Part shown: one piece after another, positions 25,301-36,882 of the stretch
Numbering within the stretch: the first letter of the stretch is position 1
Layout of the letters: each line of letters starts with the position of its first letter
Source of the DNA: Acanthaster planci
Taxonomy: Eukaryota > Echinodermata > Asteroidea > Valvatida > Acanthasteridae
Assembly (NCBI RefSeq): GCF_001949145.1
Contig: NW_019091359.1
Span: forward strand, 1,249,412-1,313,411
DNA length: 64,000 nucleotides
Direction: 5' to 3'
Made by a program: the position numbers and the translations under genes
Notes under the pieces: model-generated
Seen by the model: the letters and a program-made list of their open reading frames with translations, nothing else
Databases searched by the model: none
Told to the model about the DNA's origin: nothing

Positions 25301-28300
25301 TGCTTTTTCCCCTCTTTCATTTATTTATTACATTGTTTTACAAATACGGCATTGCATATTCATGAAAAAAAAAAAATCCGGAACACATAAATTAGATGAA
25401 CAGACATGTGCATAACTAAAGCACAAAATGTCACTTTAATTTTTCCCCATACACTGATACGTACACACTTGAACGATATTACGTGAAATGTTGAAATAGC
25501 ATACAGAAATGTCATATCGTTTTGCAGATATGAGGTTATTTCCCCAATTACTGTAGTTAAACACAATAGTATCACCAGCCTGTTAAGAGGGGCAAAACTG
25601 TCATAAACTCCATGGAACAAAACCCTACAATACTCTGACCATAAATATGAATACTTTTACAATTGCAAACTGGTAATAAATATCAACTCCAAGTTTATGA
25701 AAACAAAAAGGAAGTTTCACTACAGTTCCTTGGTTTACTTCAAACCATTAATGGTAAGCACCGACGTAACATATCAACAGGACCTCTGCACAACCTCTCT
25801 TGCATTGGTTAACCATTGTTCTTTGAAATATTTCCATGATCTGACTCTATCTCCGTTCATTACCAGGCTGACGAAGAAAAATGTAAACCAACCTGACAGA
25901 CTTCCCAAGGTAAGAATTCGTCGGCCAATTTTGTCCACCAAGTAGACACCGACAAATGTGAAGAGGAAATTGACAAAACCCACAACAGCGGCCAACCAGA
26001 TGACGGTGGAGTTGTCTCTGACCCCTGACATGCGAATAATTGTTGCACTGTAATACCTGGGCAGTGAAAACACCATCACAGGGGTAAAAGAATACCCACA
26101 CTGAAATTTATAGGTGATCCTCAAAACAAGAGTGTAGTCTTGCATTTTTCAGCACCAACAATAATTTTGTCATTTTGGTTTAAGGAGTGGGATTTTTTTA
26201 GCATTTTCCCAACAAAACTTGTTCTGCTTACAAGGTCTAACAGCATGAACAGAACAAATACAAGTTCTAGACTTGTTCCAACATTCCGTCGACAACTTAC
26301 ATGACTGTGTTTATACCAGCCAACTGCTGGAACATCTGTAGACTACAACCCACGATGACAGCCTTCAGGACTGGTGGCGTTTGCAAAATCCTCAAGATCA
26401 CCCATTTCCTTCCTGGAAAATAAAGGAACACACTAAGGTGAAAGAGAAAGAAAGTATTATTCCAAATCTCTCAAAACTTTAGAGATTTAATCCTTATCAA
26501 TTATAGAACTATATGGCCCTGCTACTTCAAGGATCAAGTTTTTACAACTGGCTGCAGTATAACTCACTTCCTTCATGCAGATACAATATCATTTTACTAT
26601 TATGGAGCATTGTTTGAATAACATAGGAATGATGGATGCCCACAACTATCTCATTTCATTTCATTTTGGTTTATTAAAATCCATTTTCGCAGTTAAAAAA
26701 ACTGAATTACAATGGATTTAACAATCAAATAATAAAAAAAGATTAAGCAATTAAAATAAGAATTAAAAAAAAATCGTTATTAAATAATTACAAAAAATAT
26801 TCAACATTTACCATTACAGTTTACACTCACAAAAAATAAAACATATAACATGACTAACGACCAACACGCATATAAGAACACTACTAAAAAACATCCGTTG
26901 CAATTTACACTTCAAAGATGAAATTATTGTGATCTTAAAAATTTCAGTCAAAGGATAAGAAAGGAAAACAATCTCTTCATCGATGATTTGGCCTATTTCG
27001 GTGAACAATCTTCCTCGGTGATTACTACAATTATTAAACTTGTCAAAGCATTTTAACACCTCAAATAACCGTCTCCCCTTTAAATTTATCTCCGTAGAAG
27101 ATGGGCACCACATGTAGGCAAATGTCTCAAATCTCCTAAACTTGAGGCTGGCGTGCAGTTGGCAAGTCATGACACCCCTGGTGGTGTCTGCACGGCAGTA
27201 ATGGCTTTGAGTTAATCCAAAGGATTTCCTTCACAGAAACACTGATGTGGGTGCATAGTTGTTGCATACCAAAGGAGCCCCCTTCCCACCACCTTACCAG
27301 CTTATTTGGAAAAACTGTCCAGAGCCAGTTATGTTGTATAATATAGCTGGCCCAATGTCTCCGCCATTACTGGGGGGCAGAATAGCCCTAACTCCCTGGG
27401 GTGATTATTACAAATCTCTACACCATTACGGTAAATATAAACAGTTGTACTCTGTTACTCATGGTGTGCCCAATCCCACATGAAACACAACCACTTTACC
27501 AGTGCTGTACTCATCCTACCAGCTTCCAACAAACCCTGGTGTTTGTTGGAGTTTGGCTGGTTGGGGTTCGTTAGGGTTAGGGGAGAAAATGGGGGGGTGG
27601 GGCTTCCTAACGGTACCCCAGCAACAGTGTGTCTAGATTCATCTCCCGCCCACTCACCTTTCATCGCCCGTTGCTCCTCCTGTTGCTCCAGGACGCTCCT
27701 GCTAATGCTCTCCAGCTCTCTTCCCACCTCTGGGCTGTCCTTCCCGTGGATCCACGCCAGGACCGTCTTGGCCTCCTGTGGCTTGTCGTGGAGGATTGAC
27801 CAACGAGGGCTCTCCGGTAGGAAGATGAAACCCACCAACTGAATGGCTGAGGGCACTCCTCCTAAACCTAGCATCAACCTGGGAATAAGGATTGAAAAAA
27901 ACCACGGTGATGGTCACCGACTTGGACAATGGAAGGGAATGTAGCCTTGGGGTTAAGGTTCACAACCCGTGACCAGTGTGACCAGAGAGTCCCGGGTTCA
28001 AATCCAGCTGGACGCAATAAGTTGTGACCCTTGGCAAGTCACTTCAACCGTGCTTGCCTTTATCTACATTGGAGTATGACTGGGTACCAGCATTAGCTGG
28101 TAAGCAATGCACAGTGTGTTGACATCCCATGGGAGAGGGACCGGGGAGGGGGGAACACAAACATGCCAAGTTGTTTCACGCTGAGGAAACTGGAGATAAA
28201 CACTGATCCCCTGGACTACACGGGATCAGGACAGATTTGCTTTTAGGGACAAATCCAGTAACCATAGCAATAATCAAGTCAATTGGAAGTCACATTTATA

Positions 28301-30745
28301 CGCGAAGTAATAAGGCCGGGTCGTTCACTGAGATCACATGGGTTCCATCCATTATGACAGATTCAGAAGTTAAGAAAAAAACTGTTTTAGGTTTTCTGTA
28401 ATAGTGACTGCAATCGCACAACATGAGTCTTGAGATCATTTTTGTCAGCCATTTCGTTTTGGTTAGAATTAGACAAATCAAACTGAACTCATTGCTTTCA
28501 TATATTTCTCAGTTTAGCATCCCGATGCAAATGGGCATCAAATGTTGAGGGTTCCAATTAATTTCCATTGCGCATAATTATTTTCAAAGTGTGTGAACTC
28601 CAAAGCGGCTCTGGCAACTTGTGCCTCTCTTTGTTAGATCAGGTCACAAATGTAGAACACTTTAGAGCTATTTAGACCAGACACGAGCAACAGGGCGAGC
28701 AATGACAAAGGAATGCATCTGTTGAAGAGCGATGAGCAACCTCATCCCTAAGTTCAGACCGGAGGTCTTGTGTTGGTCTCAGGATGGTCTTACGACTTTC
28801 CAAGGCTTGAGAAAAAAAATGACGTCACTGACCTCCAGCCCCAGGAATGATACGACAGAAACCCGTCAATGACAGATGCCACAAACTGGCCGAAGGTTAT
28901 GAAGAGATTGTTGATAGTGACAAGACGACCCCTCAAATGAGTTGGGGCAGCTTCAGCAATGTACATGGGTACAGTCATTGAGGCCAGACCTGTCGACAAT
29001 CAACAAAACAAAACCTTCTTGACCAAATGTCTCTTAAGCAAACTGTGAATTGCCTCTTTTAGATGTCCTGAATTTTGGACCTGAGGGTATGTAACATATC
29101 AAGTTATTCTATGTACATGGTTAGGATCCAAATGTTGAATTTTAAGAAAATTTGTAAAATTATGTCATGTATTTTTTGGAGCTCCAGATTTTGGTTTTGC
29201 AGTTTTTTAATTTCCCCATTTGACGATATTTTTCTTTACTAAAAGAACGCATGTAGCCAGCTCGGTGTTGGTCAAACGTTAGACTCAGCAAAAAATTCAC
29301 TGGCTGTAACTCACAATGACACACATCTAAGGAAAGTGGCTGCAGTCACTAACCATCAGAAATCAATGAGACGGGGAATCAAAAAGACCCCCATGAACTT
29401 TGATATGACTGAGTCTTACCGACTCCCAGACCGACGACAATCCGGCCAATAAGAAGGACTTCTTTGCTTTGGGAAATGCTCATGATAACGGCACCCGCTG
29501 TGAAGACTGTGCTACCAAGGAGAATCACTGGTTTCCTGCCGAAGACATCATTTAGTTTGCCACCGAGGAAGGAGGCCACAGCTGCTGCGGCAATGGTAAC
29601 ACTTACCTAACGACGGATATTAAGACAAATTATTTTTGTCTTAATCTTGAAACATGCAATAAATGTAAATGTAGTCAGAGTATTTAGGATATCATATTTT
29701 GCAGTCAACGCAATGTAAAAATCTTTGACTTATAAGCAGTGAATGCGTAAAGAAACTAGTGCTGAGTTACAGGAAAAACACACTTCATCATAGAGACTGA
29801 AGTAGCACAATGTTTGGATATGACTTACTATCTGCCCCTCCCTTGAAAGAAAGGACCCCAAGAATAGTAATAACTATGAATTCTACAATGTAAACATTAA
29901 CTGAAGTATGAAGATAAATATTAAACTCAAACTGCCTCTTTAAAATCAATATTAAGTTCACGTTTCATCTGGCAAAGGTAAGAACTTTGTCAGAGTACTG
30001 TAGAGTGATATAACTTATTCCGTTTGCTGTCTTTCATCAATCAATTTCAGTGATTCTGTGACAAGCAGAGCAATTTCATTTCAAATCAACATTGGATACA
30101 AATTCATACACATAATGCTCACAAACATGAATATCCATGGTCAATTTATCCAAAGCCCCACTCGTAAAATAAGAAGTGTAGAGCACATTTACATGTACCA
30201 ATTGTTCAATTGAAGATTACAATATGTTTTTTACATATATTTCTTACTGAAAGTGCCATAAATATATCTCGTTGTTTGACTTAAATCAAAGCAACAAATA
30301 CCAAATGTGATACACAATACACACACGGCCATCACGCCCGTTTGACATGTGGGCTCATATTTGCAACTGATGAAAACTTGGACGGTATGGTAGCTCTAGT
30401 CATGACATTCGAATGTGGTCAATATATCCCAATCAAACTGCCGTCAGAAACTGAGACAATACCCACCACAAGTTCTTGCCAAACTGTGCTGAGATTGAAC
30501 TCTTGCCTCAGCAGGATCATGGCACCCGACACCACGCCCGTGTCGTACCCAAAGAGGAACCCCCCGATGGCCGCAAAGACCACCAAGACTTTGGTGAAGA
30601 GGGTGACAGGAGGTGGCGTGGGATGGCGGCAGACCAGCGCTTTCGTGGGGGAATCCTCATTGGCAGCGGGGTGGTTGTTTCGGTCAGCCATGTTGTCGTC
30701 GGTGCCTGGATCAGTGTCTGCTGGCATGTTCATCATCTCAAACAT
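22365..30745 (-). CDS. SLC2A13: Proton/myo-inositol cotransporter, SLC2A13 (HMIT) type, 10 coding exons
   Basis: Exons (5' to 3'): 30745-30467, 29606-29420, 28989-28833, 27878-27658, 26412-26301, 26056-25893, 25103-24995, 24778-24531, 23921-23769, 22627-22365; phases join cleanly to about 630 residues. An in-frame stop (30763-30761) precedes the ATG. Family marks: [13 protein letters not shown] in TM1, DVFGRK (113-118) after TM2, RGRL (175-178), PESPRW (229-234), QQLAGINT (310-317), DKIGRR (360-365), GPMPWT (495-500) and PETKG (565-569). The long extracellular loop before TM10 carries the HMIT-type Cys cluster (C406, C412, C415, C421, C424) and sequons. HMIT proteins import myo-inositol with H+. 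Intron 8 has a GC donor. The 3' end is ambiguous: the last frame runs on from EKEG into a hydrophobic tail to a stop at 22365, but a GTAAGG donor at 22435 could splice to another exon (one weak acceptor at 21608 would add a short tail). AG before 30827 suggests a 5' untranslated exon upstream. Confidence 0.94.
22628..23768. other. SLC2A13-like intron 9
   Basis: This 1.1-kb intron has no exon that I can see. Its notable content is the foldback at 23558-23683, described separately, which ends 85 bases from exon 9. Confidence 0.5.
23558..23683. repeat. Long foldback in SLC2A13-like intron 9
   Basis: Two arms of about 53 bases, roughly three quarters identical when inverted, flank a 20-base loop. 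Both arms share GCCATCTTGC and end at the loop with a perfect GTTCCACTGGG / CCCAGTGGAAC pair; the outer parts share TAGAGG...TTGC. It is either a decayed MITE or a transcribed hairpin within the SLC2A13-like pre-mRNA. No small-RNA homology can be judged by eye. Confidence 0.55.
26413..27657. other. SLC2A13-like intron 4
   Basis: This intron contains a very AT-rich block (about 26680-26930) and, near exon 4, a short hairpin (27518-27563) with CCAACAAAC / GTTTGTTGG arms followed by G-rich sequence. I see no exon in it. Confidence 0.4.
27930..28150 (+). mobile_element. tRNA-derived SINE in SLC2A13-like intron 3
   Basis: An A-box-like TAGCCTTGGGG (about 27942) is followed by a canonical B box GGTTCAAATCC (27995-28005). 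Then comes GTTGTGACCCTTGGCAAGTC and further SINE-body sequence of the kind common in marine invertebrates (Leu-Gly-like TTGGCAAGTCACTT word). There is no functional tRNA fold. The ends are approximate. Confidence 0.6.
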
Positions 30746-33700
30746 TGGTGAAGCACTCCCTCATCCGTCATTCTGCGTTTCGTGTCTCCTCTCCGTTCTT
30801 TCAACTACGTGTGGATGCGTTTTAGTCTCCTGTGTAGAAGAAATGCCAAGTAAAAAGTAAAGGCTGGTTTGTACGACTAAAAAATTGACATGTAATCATC
30901 CCACACACGGTTTACACAAAGGAAGCCAAAGTTTCAACGAACGGTTACCAAACGACAGTGGTGACATCAAAAGAGAGTTCAAATAATTTAATTTTGACAT
31001 GGTTGCTGACCTAGCTTTTCAGGATTTCGCCTCTGCATACACGATTGATTGTCATAACTAAAAATTGAATTTTATGCCTTCAATGCATGTATTTTGCAAG
31101 AAGTAATTTTCATATGCCATAAAACGACTATGAACTGCCCCAACAGGATTTAGTGTCCAGCACCCATCAGCATCTGGCCCTCACCAACTGCAAATCAGCC
31201 TTGATACCAAGGATTCTGGCCATAAATCCCTGGATCATTTATGCAAGAAACCATCCCAAATCCTAAAATATCCAGTATTATGCAGTGAACCAATGACAAA
31301 TTCCTTTCATTTCCATCGGGCATCAGGCCTCATAAAAATTAACAGTGGCTGTATTAATAAAATAATAATAATAATGAATTATTTAAAAAACGCTTTCCAT
31401 GTCAATGACATCTCTGTCTGATTTGACGGTGAAATCTTTCCCAGGGAATTGTCAAGGATATGCTGTGATTATTATTTAACTAGTAAATTCCTCAACCAAA
31501 AATACATGTATATCAACAGAGTATAGAGATTTTAAAACAAATATGACCGATGAGTGCACCGAAGCAGTCATGACATGGATGACACAGAGATCTATGTGTC
31601 AATACAATGTGTATGTCTGGTTATCTATAATTAAGGCAGAAAGTCATACAATTGTCGTCAGAACCATTACTCCAACATCTGCTTCGCTATCACGTAATCT
31701 GCATTTAGTGTAAAACTGCCTCGATGGCCAGGCAACGGTTTATCCTGCTTAGTATGCATGAGCGACCATGTCAACCAGAGCTTTATGTATTTCTTTGAAA
31801 TTATTCATCACGCAAGGGGTAGATTTGCAAAATATCTACACAAATTTAACGCTGCTTCAGGAAGAAGCTTTTCATTAAAGAATCACATTAAAATGCAGAA
31901 TAAATATATTTATACGGTTCAGCCATTGTCAGTGAATTCTAATGTTGTGCATGACAAAATGTACATGTATTAGTAGATTCAGTAAATGTATGTACTAGAA
32001 CGTTTGCCTATGGAGGTTTATGAACATCTTACTAAATAGGCTATAAATGGTGTTCCACCTCAACCCTTTCAAATCTTCTTGGTTTTGTGGTCACTTTGCA
32101 GGATTGAGAAAGGTAGACCCAAGACACAAATACTGCATGATCATTCAATTTTGGGGGTGCAATCTATTGATATTGCTGCAATCAATTCATCAAGTTTTCC
32201 TTCTAATTCCTGACTGGAGAAGGCCAATTTGAAAAGGGGGAAGTTAATTCTCGGATTTAACACCACTTTGACTGAGAGTGCTGCACAAACAGGCAATCTT
32301 GCTGTTCAACTCATGCCATTCAACATCTTTCAAACTCCAATACTGAGTGAAATACTTCTGATGGCCCCCCCAAAAAAAAAAAAAGGCCACAAACTTAACC
32401 AACCAACCCAGGTCTATAATACCGATAATATTCCTAAAACTATACAGTTCAGGAAGTACCCATATAATTGGATGTGGTTATCATCACTCCTTTTAGAGGT
32501 ATGGCGGACGCAATAGGAGGGCACTATTTGGTTTGGGTAAAATCTTTTGTGTTTGCTCCACATTACCACTGCTCTTTCACAGTGGCCCCTGCTAATGGCG
32601 GTTACAAGCACAGTTGCTCTACGTGTACAGTACATGTTCAGTACATGTATACCAATCCCAATGCAACGCTTTCTGCCACTGAAACGGGCCATCCCGAACG
32701 TCCCATGAAAGCGTTGCTGGTTTTGTGGAAAGATAAGCAATCTCCAGCCCCAATATAAAGCCCCGTTGGCCCTAAACAGCTAACTACCGGTACAGTTCCC
32801 TGGTCCCCTGTCCCATCCACCCTCCCACTTTCTTTGACCCTTTCCTTAGGAGTGTACAGTTGAATGTTCAAAATGAACGGTAGGTCTGTGGTGTAACTGC
32901 CGACACTGTGACTCTCACTAAAGTGTGCTACACAGATCTATTCTAACCTAATCCAACTCTGAATATTCGAGACTCCAGCCCACTTTTTCCGCCCCTCCTA
33001 CTCTTCCCATCCCCACAGAGGGTATATCATAGAGCTGCATGAACGTGTACAAGTATACTTTTTTTAGCTAAGTGGCTATTATTCAGTCCAAACTATATCC
33101 ACTGTTCCAACTTTGTCCAGTGCCAATTTGCGGGACTGGCCCGACTTTTGTCGACAAACTAATTCTAAGAAAAAACAATTTAGTTCCTCCAACCGTGACA
33201 CAAGCTTAATAGCATGTAAAAAGCATTTAGAACCTGGGTAACAGCCTGACCCAATATTTAATTTTTTATATTCCAAAATGTGTAAAACAAAAAGGGCCGT
33301 AAGATGTTTTTTGTGGCTATAGAGTCAATGACCTTAGTCTTATTGAAAAAGTTAAAGACCCTGACAGAAAAATTGTCACCGTTAAGAAGATTCTGCAAGG
33401 ATAAAACATCAGGCCCAGTCCAAGTTTAACTTTTTGAGTGACAGATTTTGGATTACCAAAGTTGGGCATGCCCAACTGCAAGTCATTGTTGGCAAAGATG
33501 TATCTGTCCCAAGTTGGTGTTGCACAAAGTTAGGATGTAAAGGATTCCACGTACAGATGTCACTAATTTTCCCTGCAGTGATCTCAATGCAATAAACTCT
33601 CCTAAAAAGTCAAATTTTGCAGTGAAAATATTGAGGTATTCACTTATATGTAGAAAACCTTTTGAATTTTTCTGTAGGATTTGAGCACCATGCGCACAGG

Positions 33701-36316
33701 GTGTCAAAATGGCATCCGCATGTGGAATTCTTTCCCGTACATTTGACAGGTGCAAGTATCGCTGTCTGACTTATAATAATACCCCCCCCCGAACTAGTCA
33801 GGAACACCGTCTTTGAAACTAATTATCCATTTGTGTTCAGAATTATAGAAATGCTTGGAACAATCTGTCATTTCCAGATTTATTTCTGTAAAACCTGTGA
33901 AAAATTGGCCACAACACTTTTGAGTCACCAGTCTATACAGACAAGAACATCTACCGGTAACACAGAAAACTGGAAGGCCCAGGCCCTACTGCACGACACT
34001 TTCCTGAGGAATGTCTTCAAACTGAAAGTTGTGCCTGGGCATTTTTCTGAACACAACCAGATGGTTATTTTCCAAGATTTTGCTGTTCCAGTCTGATTTT
34101 GGTAGGGGTATTCCAATCCATCCCATGGCACACACCCACCTACATATAACTAGCCTACATGTACTCACAATGGTTATGACAGTATTATGAATAACTTAAC
34201 GAGCAAGGCCTCACGGTTTACACATCATATCACATCACATATGATTGGATAGGGCCTAAATTTAGGCCTTATTAATAATGGCCATTTAAGGCCCGGGCCC
34301 CTACATGACATCGAGGGCCTGAGTAATCTACCGGCTATGGAAAGGTCTGTTGATGAAAATCCTACCAGTACCAAAACACCTTCAACCTGCACAGTCCATT
34401 GGTACCACCAGTTTTTTCCGACTGGTTTTGTTTCTGTTATCGGGAACTTTCACTCGGGACACAACGTACGTGGGCCGGCCCCACCATAGGCTACTGTAGT
34501 AGATTTGTGCACAGATAATGACCGACTACATGGCTAGCGCCCTCCATGGGCGGCGTTTGTTGCAGGGCAGTTGCTACGTGTAGCGGTTATAAAACTTTGA
34601 GAAAAGGGGGAAATAGGCTTTATACTCACTGTTGCCAAAACTTACCGAATTTTCTGACGTTTTTCCATAACTGGACTGTAAACCACGTCAGTAGTTCTCT
34701 TTGTATTAGTTGCGCGTTCATCATTATAAGGGGGAAATTGGTTTGGACCACGACGGACAGTCATCGTGAAAATCGAAAAAACCTGTGAAAAATATCAACT
34801 GAATTACATATTGGCGATGTCTATAGGCCTAGGTACATCAAGATGCGGCGCAACAAGATGGGAATTCTTCAAGTGCTCCCTCTTGGAGGGGAGCCTGGCT
34901 GCGCCACTGCAACTTATCTGAATGAAATTGATCATTATATCCAGTTCAGTATCAAAGCACACACATAAAGTCTCTTCCGTTTTCTGTCACCTTGCAGTAA
35001 ATCATCACTGGTAGATATTTCAACAAAAAGTGTTCTGTCATATCATGGAGGAAGGAGGGGTAGCACTGCCTTTTACAGTCCAGAACCGAGCTTTACGGAC
35101 TGCCTTATCCCGACTCCCAAACATCTAGACCACACTGATGTGCCTTTAATGCAATGAAGACAAATCATTTTAATCTGAGTGTCTGAGGACCTTCCCCGGG
35201 ATAATGGACGTTACAGAGGGGTAGAAGATAGTATGGTGTTCACTCCGTAATTTTCGATATAAAAAAATTGTTTCGCCCACATAATTCCAAGACAAAGGAA
35301 CCCACTATTTCCATTCTGGCCCTCCATACTGACTTTATTTGAGCATTTAATTAAAGGTGACTGTTAATCATGTATAGCAAACTCATAATTTCATAGAGAT
35401 GTCCGGAGCATGGTCATTTCGCAAGAATGTTCGTCTTCCATCTAATGACGTACCTGGCTACTTTTTCAATCGAATCTGCCAAACTTTCCAAACGCCGATA
35501 TCAACTATACGTATCTGGAAATTTATTTATGGACGAAAAAAGGCGACGTCCGTTTTAGACAAAAATTCCCACTTTGTCCCCTACCCCTGACTCAAAAATT
35601 AGATATCCCGTTGCAGTTTTTGCTGTTTGAATATCTCTGGTTCTGCTCCAATGTTTAGACAGGTTATTCTTTTGAAAAACAAGTTAGCTTTGGTGTCCTT
35701 TTAAAGAAGATTAAACAGCCAGAATTTAAAGCAGAAACTAAAACATTCCATTCTTTGGCCAGGTTCTGTGTATAGTTTACACCAGATAGCACCCTCCTCT
35801 ACTTACTTGATACTTGGTTAGTTTCCTCCTGACACATCCTCCAGGGATCTTGACGAGGAGGTCAAGATTCCTCTTCTGGGGGATTAAACTTAAGGTTCCA
35901 TGCATGTTTCACCGTGCTGTGCCGGTCTTATCGTCTGAATAGGAAGTCAACTGCGGACATAATTTCAAAGTTTACAGCACTGTTTTGTCCACACCAAATC
36001 CTGGGGGGGGGGGTACCAGGAGCAGAGGCCTCAGGAGCGAGGGAGGGGCCGTGTACCGTTGTCTTTCAGACCTTTGAATATTTGGGATGGGCAAATTTGC
36101 CCTGAGATTTCTTCCAGCCCAGTCTGTTTGTTCAGGACGTCCTTCGGGGACTTTTCGGCTTCCCTGATGTGCATCTTTAAATGACTTCCCGCCCGACACT
36201 TTCACAGCAGCGGCTCGAATCTTCCTTTTCAGTCAATATTGGAGTGTCACCCAAGAAACGGATGCCTTTGTTAAGAATCACATCGGTGACAACATTTTTT
36301 GCCCCTTGCCGTGTAC

Positions 36317-36530
36317 TAATATTTGTCATGAGTGCATCAAGCACCATGGGAAGGCCCTCGTTGCTGTTAGTAACTTATGCCGGGGGGAATACAGCCCAAG
36401 AGCTCCACAAACTTTGTCGTCAGACGCCAGAAGCCGCAGAGTGGTTGTGAGGAGTAAGCAGCCGCATTTTGCCAGGCAAGGTAAGAATAGCAAACTCAAG
36501 ACACTACATTTTCGACCTGATATTGTAGAG
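36317..36530 (-). pseudogene. Decayed armadillo-repeat-like fragment (tentative)
   Basis: On the minus strand one frame reads LRLLASDDKVCGALG around 36440-36395, and the adjoining sequence in another frame reads NEGLPMVLDALMTNIS around 36366-36317. Their order and spacing resemble consecutive helices of an ARM-type repeat protein (reminiscent of the ARMC6 family), but a frameshift separates them. No complete exon with splice sites is visible. It could be a degenerate retro-copy or a chance resemblance. Confidence 0.25.
36480..36485 (+). other. Candidate splice donor of a 5' untranslated exon for the EGF-peptide gene
   Basis: CAAG followed by GTAAGA at 36480/36481 is close to the donor consensus. 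It would join the acceptor ending at 36864 (TTTTGACAG), 18 bases before the EGF-peptide ATG, through a 384-bp intron. The upstream start of this exon is not visible, and it overlaps the tentative minus-strand armadillo relic. Confidence 0.35.
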
Positions 36531-36882
36531 AAAGTTTTTTTTTAATAATTTTAATATCCGTTTCAAGTGATCGCATGTACTGCATTTTTTTTTTCGGGAA
36601 GAAATAATTCTGGGAAACTTTCTTGATTGCATTTTGCCCATGTGCTCATTTTAGTAATTTTCTCAAGCCAGGTAACAGATTGAAGGGAAGTTCGGTTTGC
36701 TGTCGTGGGCGTGGTCTAGCATAAGTAAAAAAAATTAACAAATTAAATGCGATGTCTCTTGATCCCTGTTATTGCAGAATTACTGCTCAGTTTCACAGCT
36801 TAATTTTTGACAAACCAAAACCACTTTCGTAGTGTCCTCATCAAATCATTTTATATTTTGACAGATAAACGAACAGCTGACG

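Larger units (their letters stand above)
30746..36864. other. Intergenic region between head-to-head SLC2A13-like and EGF-peptide genes
   Basis: It presumably holds both promoters and the 5' untranslated exon(s). An acceptor-like ACACAG on the minus strand just upstream of the SLC2A13 start, and an acceptor TTTTGACAG at 36864 just before the EGF-peptide start, both imply upstream untranslated exons. A 16-bp palindrome GTTGGGCATGCCCAAC lies near 33463. A CTCF-like GCGCCCTC core lies near 34530. I see no coding exon in 31-36 kb; the armadillo-like relic near 36.3 kb is listed separately. Confidence 0.45.
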
